NCBI GenBank assembly: GCA_002170245.2 | Contig: NHFN02000001.1 | Span: forward strand, 1-61,455 | Source: Gammaproteobacteria bacterium TMED112 | GTDB lineage: Bacteria; Pseudomonadota; Gammaproteobacteria; Magnimaribacterales; TMED112 | DNA: 61,455 nucleotides | Reading direction: 5' to 3' | Shown here: one piece after another, positions 36,560 through 46,346 of the stretch | Layout: every line of letters begins with the position of its first letter | Position numbering within the stretch: position 1 is the first letter of the stretch | Position numbers and translations under genes: made by a program | Notes under the pieces: model-generated | Database searches by the model: none | Seen by the model: the letters and a program-made list of their open reading frames with translations, nothing else | What the model was told of the DNA's origin: nothing

Positions 36560-37099
36560 TTAAATTTTAAAACTTTTTCTGTGAATGTTTGAGAATCCTA
36601 AATAATTAATTGCATTTTTATGATCTTTTGTTGGATAACCTTTATTTTTTTCGAAAAAATAACCTCTATATTCTTTTGCATAATTCAACATGAGTTGATC
36701 TCTAAAAGATTTTGCAATTATTGAGGCTGCTGCAATCTCTTGATGATGTTCATCACCTTTTACAATTGCTTCAGCATGTTTCAAACCTTCAGGAATATAG
36801 ATACCATCTATTATTATTTTATCTGGTATTACAGGAAGATTTTCAATAGCTCTAACCATAGCTAAGTGTGAAGCTTTTAAAACATTTAATTTGTCTATTT
36901 CATGTGGTGAAGCCACACCAATTCCTACGTAAAAATTTTTTTTAATATATTTAGCCTGTATTTCCCTATTCTTTTGAGATGTTTTTTTTGAATCTCTAAA
37001 AAGATATTCTGACTTATTTTTTCCAATTATTACTGCTGCTGCTACCAAAGGCCCTGCAAGACAACCAATACCTACCTCATCAACTCCTGCAATCTTCAT
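36560..37099 (-). CDS. rnhB: Ribonuclease HII
   Basis: RNase HII cuts RNA in RNA-DNA hybrids and excises single ribonucleotides. Asp7 and Glu8 are intact (GVDEVG). The conserved GRG that contacts the RNA-DNA junction is Gly-Ile-Gly (Gly10-Ile11-Gly12), followed by CLAGP instead of PLAGP. Later residues DSKKTS, the Asp of IIDGIYIP and SIIAKSFRD are normal. At 179 residues it is short but complete. The start overlaps lpxB by 20 bases. Confidence 0.95.
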   Translation of the reverse strand: MKIAGVDEVGIGCLAGPLVAAAVIIGKNKSEYLFRDSKKTSQKNREIQAKYIKKNFYVGIGVASPHEIDKLNVLKASHLAMVRAIENLPVIPDKIIIDGIYIPEGLKHAEAIVKGDEHHQEIAAASIIAKSFRDQLMLNYAKEYRGYFFEKNKGYPTKDHKNAINYLGFSNIHRKSFKI

Positions 37100-38153
37100 A
37101 TAATCTATTACTGAAGGAATCCAAGTTTGTTTTTCCTAATTTAGCTTTTACCGCTTGGATCATTTTTTTTCTAAATTTATAGTCAGCCATATTTGAATTT
37201 AAATCATCTGCGATATTCTCAGAAGTGGCATTTGACTGAAGTAATTCAAGGAATATTTCTTCGTCTGCAATTATATTTGGAATACTAACAAATTCACTCA
37301 TCATCATATGTTTTAAAATAAAATGATTTAACCAGTTTGTTTTGTAGATTACAGTGGTTGGTATCTCTGCTAAAAGAGCTTCAAGAGTTGCTGTGCCTGA
37401 ACAAATCACTGCTGCTTTAGCTTTTTTTAAAATTTCCGATGATTCAACGTTAGCAAATGTTATATGTTTATGGCTTTGAATTTTATGCTGAATAAGATGT
37501 TTGTCGTCTTCTTTATAAATTGGAATCACTGCTTTATATTTTTCATCAAAATTGAATTGATTAAAACCATCAATCATTACATCAAGATTATTTTTAATTT
37601 CTGATCTTCTGCTACCTGGCATTAAGCAAATTATGTTTTCTCTTTCGTTATTCTCATAATCAGATTGCTTGTCTAATAAAGGGTGGCCAATGCAAAATGC
37701 TTGTTTGTTGACATTAGTGCAATACTCAAGTTCAAATGGAAACAAGCACAGCATATAGTCAACGTATTTGAACTTCTTTACTCTGCCAGGCCGCCAAGCC
37801 CAAACAGATGGACAAACAACATGAATAGTTTTGACCCCTTTTTTTTGTAGTTTTTTATGTATGTCGAAGTTAAAATCAGGAGCATCGATGCCAATAAAAA
37901 TATCTATTTTTTCATTAATGAAATTTTGAATTAGATCATTTCTATAATTTATTATTTTTCGTAAATTAAGAACTGGGTCAACAAGTCCCATAATCTCAAG
38001 CATTTCTCTATCAGTTGAAATATTATGCTCTTTTAGAGGGCCACCGCCAACTCCAATAACTTCTATATCCTCAAATTTATCTTTTAATTTTGAAAGAATC
38101 TTTGATCCTAGTAAATCACCTGATGGTTCAGCTGCAACAATACCAATCTTCAA
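37080..38153 (-). CDS. lpxB: Lipid-A-disaccharide synthase
   Basis: LpxB condenses UDP-2,3-diacylglucosamine with lipid X to form the lipid A disaccharide. The family signatures AAEPSGDLLG, the VCPSVWAWRPGRVKK block, IGHPLLD and MPGSRRSEI (about 180) are visible. The 357-residue protein is slightly short for the family. Translation starts at TTG 38151-38153, immediately after the lpxA stop. It is part of the lpxD-fabZ-lpxA-lpxB-rnhB set. Confidence 0.97.
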   Translation of the reverse strand: MKIGIVAAEPSGDLLGSKILSKLKDKFEDIEVIGVGGGPLKEHNISTDREMLEIMGLVDPVLNLRKIINYRNDLIQNFINEKIDIFIGIDAPDFNFDIHKKLQKKGVKTIHVVCPSVWAWRPGRVKKFKYVDYMLCLFPFELEYCTNVNKQAFCIGHPLLDKQSDYENNERENIICLMPGSRRSEIKNNLDVMIDGFNQFNFDEKYKAVIPIYKEDDKHLIQHKIQSHKHITFANVESSEILKKAKAAVICSGTATLEALLAEIPTTVIYKTNWLNHFILKHMMMSEFVSIPNIIADEEIFLELLQSNATSENIADDLNSNMADYKFRKKMIQAVKAKLGKTNLDSFSNRLYEDCRS

Positions 38154-38930
38154 TTACCTTAAGACTCCCCTTGAAGAATGTTGAACTGAATCGATGAAGA
38201 TCTTTATTTTATCGTCTAATTTACATTCAATATGAATCTTTTCAATGGCTTCTTCAACCTTTAAACCTTCTCGAAAAAAAATTTTATATGCTTTCTTTAA
38301 ATTCACTATTTCTTCTTTAGTAAACCCTTTTCTTTCTAGACCAACAGCATTCAAGCCTGCTTGTTTTGTTGGTGTCCCTGCGACTCTTGTAAATGCAGGA
38401 ACATCCATAGTTATATGAGAAGCTAAACCTGTAAATGAATAAGAACCTAATTTGCAGAATTGATGGACAAGTGTATAGCCACCCAAAGTTACGTGATCAC
38501 CTAACTCAACATGTCCAGCTAAGGCTGAATTATCTACCAAGATATTTCCATCACCAATTACACAATCATGAGCAACCATAACTCCAGGCATTATTAAATT
38601 ATTATCGCCTATTTTCGTATAACCTAAATCTATTTCCGTTCCTCTGTGCACCTTACAAAACTCCCGAAATGTATTGTTTTGGCCAATTTTAAGTCCTGAT
38701 TTCTCTCCTTTATACTTTAGATCAGGTGTATCTTCACCAATCACACAAAATGAGAAAAATTTATTTCCTGGGCCAATATTGGTTGGTCCCTTCAGCACTA
38801 CATGCGAGTTTAATTGACATTTCTCTGCAATTACGACGTCAGGACCAATGACTGAGTAAGGCCCAATTTTTACACTGTCATGTATTGAAGCTGATGGATC
38901 TATTATTGCTGTTTGATGTATTTCACTCAT
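38154..38930 (-). CDS. lpxA: UDP-N-acetylglucosamine acyltransferase
   Basis: LpxA transfers a 3-hydroxyacyl chain from ACP to UDP-GlcNAc in the first lipid A step. The 258-residue protein is a left-handed parallel beta-helix, seen as the repeated hexapeptides from HQTAIIDPSASI through IGPYSVIG to LGSYSFTG. A catalytic His lies near residue 122 in VMVAHDCVIG. The C-terminal helical part (about 190-258) is normal. The start overlaps the fabZ stop by 8 bases. Confidence 0.97.
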   Translation of the reverse strand: MSEIHQTAIIDPSASIHDSVKIGPYSVIGPDVVIAEKCQLNSHVVLKGPTNIGPGNKFFSFCVIGEDTPDLKYKGEKSGLKIGQNNTFREFCKVHRGTEIDLGYTKIGDNNLIMPGVMVAHDCVIGDGNILVDNSALAGHVELGDHVTLGGYTLVHQFCKLGSYSFTGLASHITMDVPAFTRVAGTPTKQAGLNAVGLERKGFTKEEIVNLKKAYKIFFREGLKVEEAIEKIHIECKLDDKIKIFIDSVQHSSRGVLR

Positions 38931-39363
38931 TTAAACTTCTATCTGCGCACAAAATTTCAGCTGAACAAACTAATTTTTCCTCAGAATATGCAGAACTTTT
39001 GAACTTCCAAATACCTCTTTTTGAATTTATAACTGACGACTTAAATATTAATGTATCTCCTGGTAAAACTTTTTTCTTAAATCTTACTTTTTCAATACCA
39101 CACAATAAATATATTGATTGTTCATTTGCAGATTGGTTCATAATATGCGAGCCAAGCAAAGCACAGCTTTGAGCCATTGCTTCTAATACTAAAACACCTG
39201 GCATTATTGGAAAATTTGGAAAATGTCCTTTGAAAAACTCTTCATCAGGCGAGATAAACCTTATAGCTTCTATAAATTCATCATTTACTTCCAATACCTC
39301 GTCAATAAAAAGGAACGGTTCTCTATGTGGAATGAGTTTTCTTACTTCTATATTGTTGATCAT
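38923..39363 (-). CDS. fabZ: 3-hydroxyacyl-ACP dehydratase FabZ
   Basis: FabZ dehydrates 3-hydroxyacyl-ACP and competes with lipid A acyltransferases for the same substrate. The 146-residue hot-dog fold protein has the catalytic His in FKGHFPNFPIMPG (about 47) and Glu in MPGVLVLEAMAQ (about 61). Its ATGA overlap with lpxD and close neighbours fit one coordinated lipid A and phospholipid synthesis unit. Confidence 0.97.
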   Translation of the reverse strand: MINNIEVRKLIPHREPFLFIDEVLEVNDEFIEAIRFISPDEEFFKGHFPNFPIMPGVLVLEAMAQSCALLGSHIMNQSANEQSIYLLCGIEKVRFKKKVLPGDTLIFKSSVINSKRGIWKFKSSAYSEEKLVCSAEILCADRSLNE

Positions 39364-40256
39364 TTTTTAATTTTTGCGACAAATTTTAATGAATCTTTAT
39401 GTTTTTGTATTGGCATTACACCACTGTAAACACCAGCTTCTTTTAAAGATTTCGTGACAAGAGTTTTAGCCATAACTATAACATTATCAGCTATTTCTAT
39501 ATGACCAACTATGCCAACTTGCCCTGCAATTTGACAATTTCTACCAATTTTCACAGAACCAGCCATACCCGACTGGCCAGCTATAGCAGTGTTTTCACCG
39601 ATGAATGAATTATGTGCCACGTGGACGTGATTATCTATTTTTACACCATCTTCTATAACAGTACTTCCCAACGCTCCTCTATCCACTGTTGATTTAGCTC
39701 CAATTTCAACATTATTACCTATTATTACCCCTCCAAGATGTTCAATTTTATTCCATCCTTGATCAGATGGAGCATACCCAAATCCATCTGAACCGATTAC
39801 AGTCCCTGAATGGATAATAGAATTATTCCCAATTTTTGTGCAAGAATAAATTGAAACATTGTCATGTATAACAACATTATCTCCAATTTCACAATTAGAA
39901 TTTATTACTGTATTTTTTCCTATAGAAATATTTTTTCCAAAAATAGTTTTTTGGCTGCTATTTTGTTGTTTATAATTTTGGTAAAAAACATTTGATGCTC
40001 TAGAGTAAGCAAGATATGGATCATCAACAATAATGAAATTTTTATTATTCACTAACTGTTCAGCTAGCTCCTTAGTTGCAATAACAGCTCCCGCGTCTTT
40101 ACTTAAACTTTCACAAAACTTTTGATCTTTTAAATAACAAATAGATTGAGTATCACATGTCTTAGAGTCTTGAAGGTTGGTGAGTTTTAATTCAAGCAAC
40201 CCCTCAGGAGTTCCACCTAGAATGTTAGCTAGCTTCCCTAGAGTAATTGATTTCAT
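39360..40256 (-). CDS. lpxD: UDP-3-O-(3-hydroxyacyl)glucosamine N-acyltransferase
   Basis: LpxD adds the second 3-hydroxyacyl chain in lipid A synthesis. An N-terminal uridine-binding domain (about 1-100, GAVIATKELAE) is followed by the hexapeptide beta-helix (from about 108), with the catalytic His near 230 in KIDNHVHVAHNSFIG. At 298 residues it is about 40 shorter than the E. coli enzyme, mainly in the C-terminal part. It lies directly after skp, as in E. coli. Confidence 0.96.
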   Translation of the reverse strand: MKSITLGKLANILGGTPEGLLELKLTNLQDSKTCDTQSICYLKDQKFCESLSKDAGAVIATKELAEQLVNNKNFIIVDDPYLAYSRASNVFYQNYKQQNSSQKTIFGKNISIGKNTVINSNCEIGDNVVIHDNVSIYSCTKIGNNSIIHSGTVIGSDGFGYAPSDQGWNKIEHLGGVIIGNNVEIGAKSTVDRGALGSTVIEDGVKIDNHVHVAHNSFIGENTAIAGQSGMAGSVKIGRNCQIAGQVGIVGHIEIADNVIVMAKTLVTKSLKEAGVYSGVMPIQKHKDSLKFVAKIKK

Positions 40257-40268
40257 TAAGATAGATTA

Positions 40269-40793
40269 CTACTCTTCAGACTTTTCGGTCAAAGCATTAT
40301 CAAGATATGCTATAACCTCTTCAGTAATGTCTAAATCAGGATCCGCGTAAAGCAAAGCACCTGGAGCAACTATCATTTCATATTCTTTTTGAGCAATTAA
40401 TTCACCCAGTACCTTTTGGAAGGTAGGTGTTAAGACTCCCACAACTTGCTGTTGGACTTCTTGAGCTTTTGTTTGAAGTTTATTAGATAAGAATTGTATA
40501 TCTGTTTGCTTATCTTGGAGTTGTTGTTGTAGATCTAATTTTTCTTCATCAGATAAAATTTCTTGATCTTTTTGAAATTTTTCAACTAATGCTTGCCCTT
40601 CTGCCTGAAGCAACTCTAATCTTTCTCTGTCAGCAACAAAACTTGAATCTTCATCGAGATTTTTAAACTCTTCTTGTGCGAATTGTGTACTAAGCATAGC
40701 TACTTCAGCATTTAATACCACTATCTTGGCACTAATAGGAGCTGAAAATGCTATAAGCATTAATGTAAAAAATATAACTTTTAAATTGTTCAT
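40269..40793 (-). CDS. skp: Skp/OmpH family periplasmic chaperone
   Basis: Skp holds unfolded outer-membrane proteins in the periplasm before BamA. The 174-residue precursor has a signal peptide (about 1-22, ending SAPISA) followed by a helical chain rich in Gln, Glu and Lys that would make the two tentacle helices (about 45-125) of the trimeric jellyfish-like fold. AAGGA lies seven bases before the ATG. The position between bamA and lpxD is conserved. Confidence 0.93.
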   Translation of the reverse strand: MNNLKVIFFTLMLIAFSAPISAKIVVLNAEVAMLSTQFAQEEFKNLDEDSSFVADRERLELLQAEGQALVEKFQKDQEILSDEEKLDLQQQLQDKQTDIQFLSNKLQTKAQEVQQQVVGVLTPTFQKVLGELIAQKEYEMIVAPGALLYADPDLDITEEVIAYLDNALTEKSEE

Positions 40794-40849
40794 AATAAAT
40801 CCTTAAGTTTCGCTATTTTATATGACTTTTGCGAAAGAATCGACATTTT

Positions 40850-43252
40850 TTAGAACTTATTGCCAACAGTGAATTCAAAACGTTTTGTTCTATCAAGAGG
40901 GTCATTATTAAATGGAATAGCAAAATATACACTTACAGGTCCAAACGGTGTAATAGCTGAACCGCCAAGCCCGTAAGAACCTCGAAGATCTTCAAAATTA
41001 GGTGTAAAACATTGTTCCTGATAGTTGTAGCAGAATGTTGAAAAAACATTTCCTAAGTCAATAAAAAATGCAGTTCTAAACTGGCTTTGATCTTCAATAA
41101 ATGGAACTTTAAATATTAGATTTAAACTTGTTTCTAATAAAACGTTACCGCCAATAGGTCTATTTATACCAAATTGAGCATAAGAGTTATAATATGGTGC
41201 ATCTGGCTCACCATCAAAATTATTATCAATTAATGGAGGGCAGTAATCCTCTGCAGAAACATAAGAATAACAAGGCACAGGTGTTATTCTTGGACCCAAA
41301 CTATTTGTTTCATAACCTTTTATTGAATAAGGTCCGCCCGCATAAAAATACTCAAAATAAGGAGGAACATCACTATCACCAAATGAATCTACGATACCAA
41401 TTCTTGAAGCAGCTTTAAAAATAAGGTCATCCGTAATAGGTTGATAGAATTCATTTTTGAAATCCAATTTAAAATAATTTAGAGATGATCCTGGAACTGT
41501 AGTTTGAAAGGAAACTTGATTGAGTGTTCCATCAGTTGGAAATATACCTCTATTTAAAGTTGCTCGTGTCCAAAAACCTTGAACTTTAAATGTGTCAAAA
41601 ATATCGCCTTCACTTTCTAAGAAATCTAATATCTCCCTTGATGCCAATGAGCCTGACTGTAATTCAGTATGATCTGCAGAAATATTGAAACCAATTCTTT
41701 GAATTTCTGATATAGGAATTCCAAAACTAACAGAGGCACCATAACTAGCAGTATTGTAATCAGTTAAACCGAATGATGAATAGTCAAATTCTCTAAAATT
41801 TAAAGAGTATCCACGACTTGCTCCATCAACTGTAAAGTATGGATTCTCATATTGAAGGAATATATTAGTGGAGTAGTCACTTACTTGTGCACCAATCCCT
41901 ACAGTGTTTCCACTTCCAAGAAAATTTTGCTGTTGAACATTAAAATTAAAAGAGAATCCAAATTGAGAATAACCAAACCCAGCTATAATATTTCCATATT
42001 GTTGTTCTTCAACATCAAATATGACATCAACCAAATCTTCTTCTCCAGCAACTGGTACTGTTTCTACATTTACTGTTTTAAAAAAACCAGTTCTTTCTAG
42101 CAGAAGCTTTGACTGTTCAATCAATTGATTTGATGCCGGCGCTCCTTCAAATTGTCTCATTTCACGCCTTAATACTTCATCAGTTGTGAAATAGTTTCCG
42201 TTGAAGAGTATTCGTCTAGTATAGTTTTTTCTACCAGGGTTAAATACAAAAGTAATATCAGCTGTATTATTTTCTTCATCTATTGTTGGTACACCCTCGA
42301 TCTCCGCAAAAGTATATCCATCATTACCCAGAGCATTTGCATAAAACTCTTCATAACTTGTTATTAGTGATTCTGAATAATATGAATCTTCTTGAATATT
42401 GATAAAACTTTCTAAAAATTCTCTGTCAATGGGTAATTCTCCAGATATTTTTATATCTTTTAACATGTATCTCTTTCCTTCATTTAAAACTAATGTCACA
42501 TATAATTCTTGCAAATCATCGCTTATAGAAACTTGAGAAGAAGAAATCTCGAATTGCAGATATCCTCTGTCCTTATAAAAAGACTCTAAGTTCTCTAGAT
42601 CCGTTCTAAGTTTTTCTTGTGTATATCTGTTGTCATTTGTAAAGATAGAAAGGATTGAGCCTTCGGTTAATTCAAATACTCGCTTAATTTCTCCATCAGT
42701 AAATGCATTGTTTCCAATTATCTCGATGGCTGAAATTGCCGTTGAGGTGCCTTCATCTACCTCAATATCAACTTCGACTCTATTTCTGGGTCTATCTCTC
42801 TGAGTAACTTCTACAGATGCGCCATACCTGCCTTGTTGGGAATATTGTGCTTGCAAACCCCTTGTGATCAGATCGAGTGTTGCTCTTTTTAAAACTGAAC
42901 CTTCGTTAATACCTTCTCCGTTCAATGCTCTAAGGAGATCCTCTGTTTTTATAGCTGAATTTCCATCGATTTCAATACTTGATATTGTTGGTCTTTCTTC
43001 AACTTTAATATAAAGAATATTGCCTTCTGCTCTTAATTGAATATCATCGAATTGCCCGGTAGCAAATAAAGTTTTAATTACACGTTGGTAGTCTCGTTTC
43101 TCAATTCTATCACCGATAGTAATAGGCACTGTGTCTAAAACACTACCTAGCGAAACTCTTTGTAAGCCCTCAATTCGTATATCATCAACCAACATTTCAG
43201 CACTTGCATTCAAAGCTAATGTAAGGACTAAGGTTCTTAGTATTCTTTTCAA
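40850..43252 (-). CDS. bamA: BamA, outer-membrane protein assembly factor
   Basis: BamA is the core of the complex that inserts beta-barrel proteins into the outer membrane. The 800-residue precursor starts with TTG, has a signal peptide (to about Ala18), five POTRA domains (about 20-420) and a C-terminal beta barrel (about 425-800) ending in Phe, with the family substrate motif in strands such as GSYGLGGSAITPFGP. The TTGA start overlaps the rseP stop, so it is translationally coupled. Confidence 0.97.
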   Translation of the reverse strand: MKRILRTLVLTLALNASAEMLVDDIRIEGLQRVSLGSVLDTVPITIGDRIEKRDYQRVIKTLFATGQFDDIQLRAEGNILYIKVEERPTISSIEIDGNSAIKTEDLLRALNGEGINEGSVLKRATLDLITRGLQAQYSQQGRYGASVEVTQRDRPRNRVEVDIEVDEGTSTAISAIEIIGNNAFTDGEIKRVFELTEGSILSIFTNDNRYTQEKLRTDLENLESFYKDRGYLQFEISSSQVSISDDLQELYVTLVLNEGKRYMLKDIKISGELPIDREFLESFINIQEDSYYSESLITSYEEFYANALGNDGYTFAEIEGVPTIDEENNTADITFVFNPGRKNYTRRILFNGNYFTTDEVLRREMRQFEGAPASNQLIEQSKLLLERTGFFKTVNVETVPVAGEEDLVDVIFDVEEQQYGNIIAGFGYSQFGFSFNFNVQQQNFLGSGNTVGIGAQVSDYSTNIFLQYENPYFTVDGASRGYSLNFREFDYSSFGLTDYNTASYGASVSFGIPISEIQRIGFNISADHTELQSGSLASREILDFLESEGDIFDTFKVQGFWTRATLNRGIFPTDGTLNQVSFQTTVPGSSLNYFKLDFKNEFYQPITDDLIFKAASRIGIVDSFGDSDVPPYFEYFYAGGPYSIKGYETNSLGPRITPVPCYSYVSAEDYCPPLIDNNFDGEPDAPYYNSYAQFGINRPIGGNVLLETSLNLIFKVPFIEDQSQFRTAFFIDLGNVFSTFCYNYQEQCFTPNFEDLRGSYGLGGSAITPFGPVSVYFAIPFNNDPLDRTKRFEFTVGNKF

Positions 43253-44532
43253 ATTATTCTCGCTATATCATTCACCATTACAAAAATGAATAAAGTTAGT
43301 ATTAATAAAAAACTTAGATTCATTAAAGTTGCTTTTAGTTTCAAACTTATTGGAGATCCTTTAAGCTTTTCCACTAAGATAAACAAAAATTGCCCCCCGT
43401 CAAGCATTGGTAGTGGTAAGAGATTAAACGCTCCAAGACTAATACTCAATATCCCCAGCAATAAAAGGAAAGGAATTAGACCAGACACTAAAGAATCACC
43501 AGCTACTTTAGCTATTCCAACAGGTCCACTTAAGTTCTCAATTCCCATTGTTCCATTGAGTGTTTTAAAGAGAAATTTAAAAGTATTCTTAATCCAAAAG
43601 ACTGTTTGGTTATAACCAAATACTATAGAGGATGATAAAGAGTTGGCTTCAGGCCCAAAACGCAAACCATATGAGGTTCCCTCTTGTTTTGAGGGAAGTG
43701 CAATATTTAATGCTCTGCCATCTCTTTCTATCTCTACGTCTATTTGCTGACCAAATTTGTTTAAAGCTATAGTGGCCTGATACATTGAACTTATTCTTTC
43801 TTGATTGATTCTAGTAATAGTGTCTCCAGAAATAAAACCAACTTGCTCGGCAGTACTTTCAGTCTCAACATTTTCGATGCGCGGTTTAAAGTCTGCAAAG
43901 GGGATAATTCCAAAAAACTGTGAAGGTGCTTGTCCTTCTTGAAATTTTAGATTAATTACGTCTTCCTGAAGGTAAACTTGGTTTTGATCTGTGTAATCAA
44001 ATAACTCAATATTTACATCGCCTGTGTAACCAGTTAAATCCAGAAGTGCAACTTCTAAGGCCTGAACTGAATTAATCTCTTTATTATTTACTGCAACTAC
44101 CTCATAAAATTTTTGATTATCTATTGCCACAACTTGAGCAGAAACCATATCTGACTGTTTAGGAATGAAAAGACCAACTAGTGTAAATACGAAAAAGGCT
44201 AAGATAAAATTATATATTGGTCCTGCTAAGACAACTAAAGATCTTTCTATTGCTGGCCTATTCGCTAGTACATATTTTTTTTCTTCGGTATTTAATTTAT
44301 TGTAATTTTTTGTGTCAGCTGGATCATGAAATGCAACATAACCACCAAAAGGTATAGCAGAAAGAGAAAATCTTATATTATCTTTATTTTTCCACTTATA
44401 TAAATCAGGCCCAAAACCTATGCTGAATTTGATAATTTTTATTTTGAAGTACCTAGCAACTGAATAATGACCATATTCATGAAAAGTTACCAAGATTAAA
44501 AAAAGTGTTAAAGCTCCAATTAATGAATACAT
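43249..44532 (-). CDS. rseP: RseP, site-2 zinc metalloprotease
   Basis: RseP cleaves the anti-sigma factor RseA inside the membrane during the envelope stress response and removes signal peptides. The catalytic HExxH is His18-Glu19 to His22 in FHEYGHYSVARY and the third ligand motif NLLPLPMLDGGQ is near residue 370. Two PDZ domains lie between about 115 and 290, with four hydrophobic segments. The 427-residue length is slightly short. It is the immediate neighbour of dxr and bamA. Confidence 0.96.
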   Translation of the reverse strand: MYSLIGALTLFLILVTFHEYGHYSVARYFKIKIIKFSIGFGPDLYKWKNKDNIRFSLSAIPFGGYVAFHDPADTKNYNKLNTEEKKYVLANRPAIERSLVVLAGPIYNFILAFFVFTLVGLFIPKQSDMVSAQVVAIDNQKFYEVVAVNNKEINSVQALEVALLDLTGYTGDVNIELFDYTDQNQVYLQEDVINLKFQEGQAPSQFFGIIPFADFKPRIENVETESTAEQVGFISGDTITRINQERISSMYQATIALNKFGQQIDVEIERDGRALNIALPSKQEGTSYGLRFGPEANSLSSSIVFGYNQTVFWIKNTFKFLFKTLNGTMGIENLSGPVGIAKVAGDSLVSGLIPFLLLLGILSISLGAFNLLPLPMLDGGQFLFILVEKLKGSPISLKLKATLMNLSFLLILTLFIFVMVNDIARII

Positions 44533-45678
44533 TTATTTCCCATCTATTAAATTTAAAATCTCAATCCTATTTGACTCTAGTTCTTGAATTGAATTTACTT
44601 CTTTCTTATCAATTAGGTAGTAATTATCTAGTATCAGGTTATAAATATCACCAAATTTTATCTTTTTGTTTAAAAACTTTTTGACTGCGATATCATTCAA
44701 AGTAGCAAAGACTAAACCACTATTATCTTCACTATTCATTACATCTAAAGTTATATCTCTAAGCTTTTTTCGGTCATCTGGAAATTGTTCGAGGCTCAGA
44801 TCAATATTTCTATTTAAAAGATCGAGGGAAAAGTCTTTTTTTATGTCTTGTGAATACCCTCCAAGCAGTCCATATGCAAGAGGAATAATCATGCTTGGCT
44901 GAGACATTTGGGCTTCAACGGAACCATCTTTAAATTCAAGCATTGAGTGGATAACGCTTTGCCTATGAATCTTGATATCCAATAATTCTGGACCTAGAGA
45001 AAAAAGGTGCTTCGCCTCTATTAATTCAAAACATTTATTAACTAAGGTTGCAGAATCAACACTAATCTTTGCTCCCATATCCCAATTAGGATGCTTAAGA
45101 GCTTCTTCAGGTGTTTTATTATGCAATTCACTCAATTTTTGACCAACGAAAGGCCCTCCTGAAGCCGTCAAATAAATCTTAGATATCTCCGATAAATCTT
45201 TATTTTTTAATGCTGTAAATAAAGAAAAATGTTCTGAATCTATTGGTATAACTTCGGTTTTTGCTTGCTTGCACTCATGCATAATCTGCTTACCAAAAAC
45301 CACCAATGCTTCTTTGTTAGCTAGAAGAAGTTTTTTTCCGGATTTTGCAGCTTCAATAGTTAGATCAATGCAATCAAAAGAACTAACTGCAGATAAATAA
45401 ATGTCACTCTTATTAAGTTTAAGGTATTGTCTAAGAGTATGCATAGAATCAAAAAAATTAATTTCGCTAGAACATGAAGCCATTATCTCTGAGCGAGCAT
45501 CAGCATCGGTAACAAATACATTTTTTGGATTATGTCTACCTATAAGCTCAACTGCTAGATTAATATTTTTATTGCAAACTATGACATCAAGTTCAAATTT
45601 TGATTGGTACTTCTCAATCACACTTAAAGCTTGGGTTCCTATTGAGCCTGTGAAACCAAACATTGATATTCGGGTCAT
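44533..45678 (-). CDS. dxr: 1-deoxy-D-xylulose 5-phosphate reductoisomerase
   Basis: Dxr (IspC) converts DXP to methylerythritol phosphate in the MEP isoprenoid pathway. The NADPH-binding motif GFTGSIGTQAL is at about 8-18, the metal-binding region with Asp and Glu is PIDSEHFSLF near 142-151, and the substrate loop ASGGPF and HPNWDMG follow. It is about 17 residues shorter than the 398-residue E. coli protein. The cdsA gene normally found beside uppS and dxr is absent. Confidence 0.97.
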   Translation of the reverse strand: MTRISMFGFTGSIGTQALSVIEKYQSKFELDVIVCNKNINLAVELIGRHNPKNVFVTDADARSEIMASCSSEINFFDSMHTLRQYLKLNKSDIYLSAVSSFDCIDLTIEAAKSGKKLLLANKEALVVFGKQIMHECKQAKTEVIPIDSEHFSLFTALKNKDLSEISKIYLTASGGPFVGQKLSELHNKTPEEALKHPNWDMGAKISVDSATLVNKCFELIEAKHLFSLGPELLDIKIHRQSVIHSMLEFKDGSVEAQMSQPSMIIPLAYGLLGGYSQDIKKDFSLDLLNRNIDLSLEQFPDDRKKLRDITLDVMNSEDNSGLVFATLNDIAVKKFLNKKIKFGDIYNLILDNYYLIDKKEVNSIQELESNRIEILNLIDGK

Positions 45679-46346
45679 TTTCCAAACCTTCGTTGTCTTT
45701 GTTTAAATTCATCAAGAATATTAATAAAATCATCTTTGTTAAATTCTGGCCAAAGTTTTTCTGTAAAAAAGAGCTCTGAGTAACCTATATTAGGCAGCAA
45801 GAAGTTACTTAACCTCATATCACCCCCAGTTCTAATGAAAATATCGATATCACTTTCTCCAATCTGAGTATATTTTAAAAAATTATCTTGATCGAGCTCT
45901 ATACCGGCTGAACTTGCTACTTCTATAGCATTAGCCATATCCCATATTGCACCGTAATTTAATGCAACTGTAAGGGTAAATTCATTTAAGTCTTTGGTTT
46001 GTTCAACACACTTACTAATACTATCTTTTGCTTTTTTTGGCATTGAATTTATGTCTCCAATGAAATTTAATCTAATGCCATTACTTTTTATTTCTGCTAG
46101 TTTTACGTCGACACCAAAATTGATAAGATTCATCAATGCATTTACTTCATAATCCTCTCTATTCCAGTTTTCTGTAGAGAAGGCATAAACAACTAAACGA
46201 TCTAGTGAGTTTTCTTTAGCTGTTTTAACAACCTCAATAAGGGTTTCAATGCCTTTTCTGTGTCCTGATGTTGATGGTAAGTTATTTTTTTTTGCCCATC
46301 TTCTATTTCCATCCATTATGATGGCAGCTACTTTAGGGCCAGACAT
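45675..46346 (-). CDS. uppS: Undecaprenyl diphosphate synthase
   Basis: UppS makes the C55 lipid carrier for peptidoglycan and O-antigen. The catalytic Asp12 lies in IMDGNRRWA; the HRKG and TLIEVV segments and the later RTGGDMRLSNFLL block are intact. At 223 residues it is slightly shorter than the E. coli protein (253). The start overlaps the frr stop by one base (TAATG) and its stop overlaps dxr (ATGA). Confidence 0.97.
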   Translation of the reverse strand: MSGPKVAAIIMDGNRRWAKKNNLPSTSGHRKGIETLIEVVKTAKENSLDRLVVYAFSTENWNREDYEVNALMNLINFGVDVKLAEIKSNGIRLNFIGDINSMPKKAKDSISKCVEQTKDLNEFTLTVALNYGAIWDMANAIEVASSAGIELDQDNFLKYTQIGESDIDIFIRTGGDMRLSNFLLPNIGYSELFFTEKLWPEFNKDDFINILDEFKQRQRRFGK

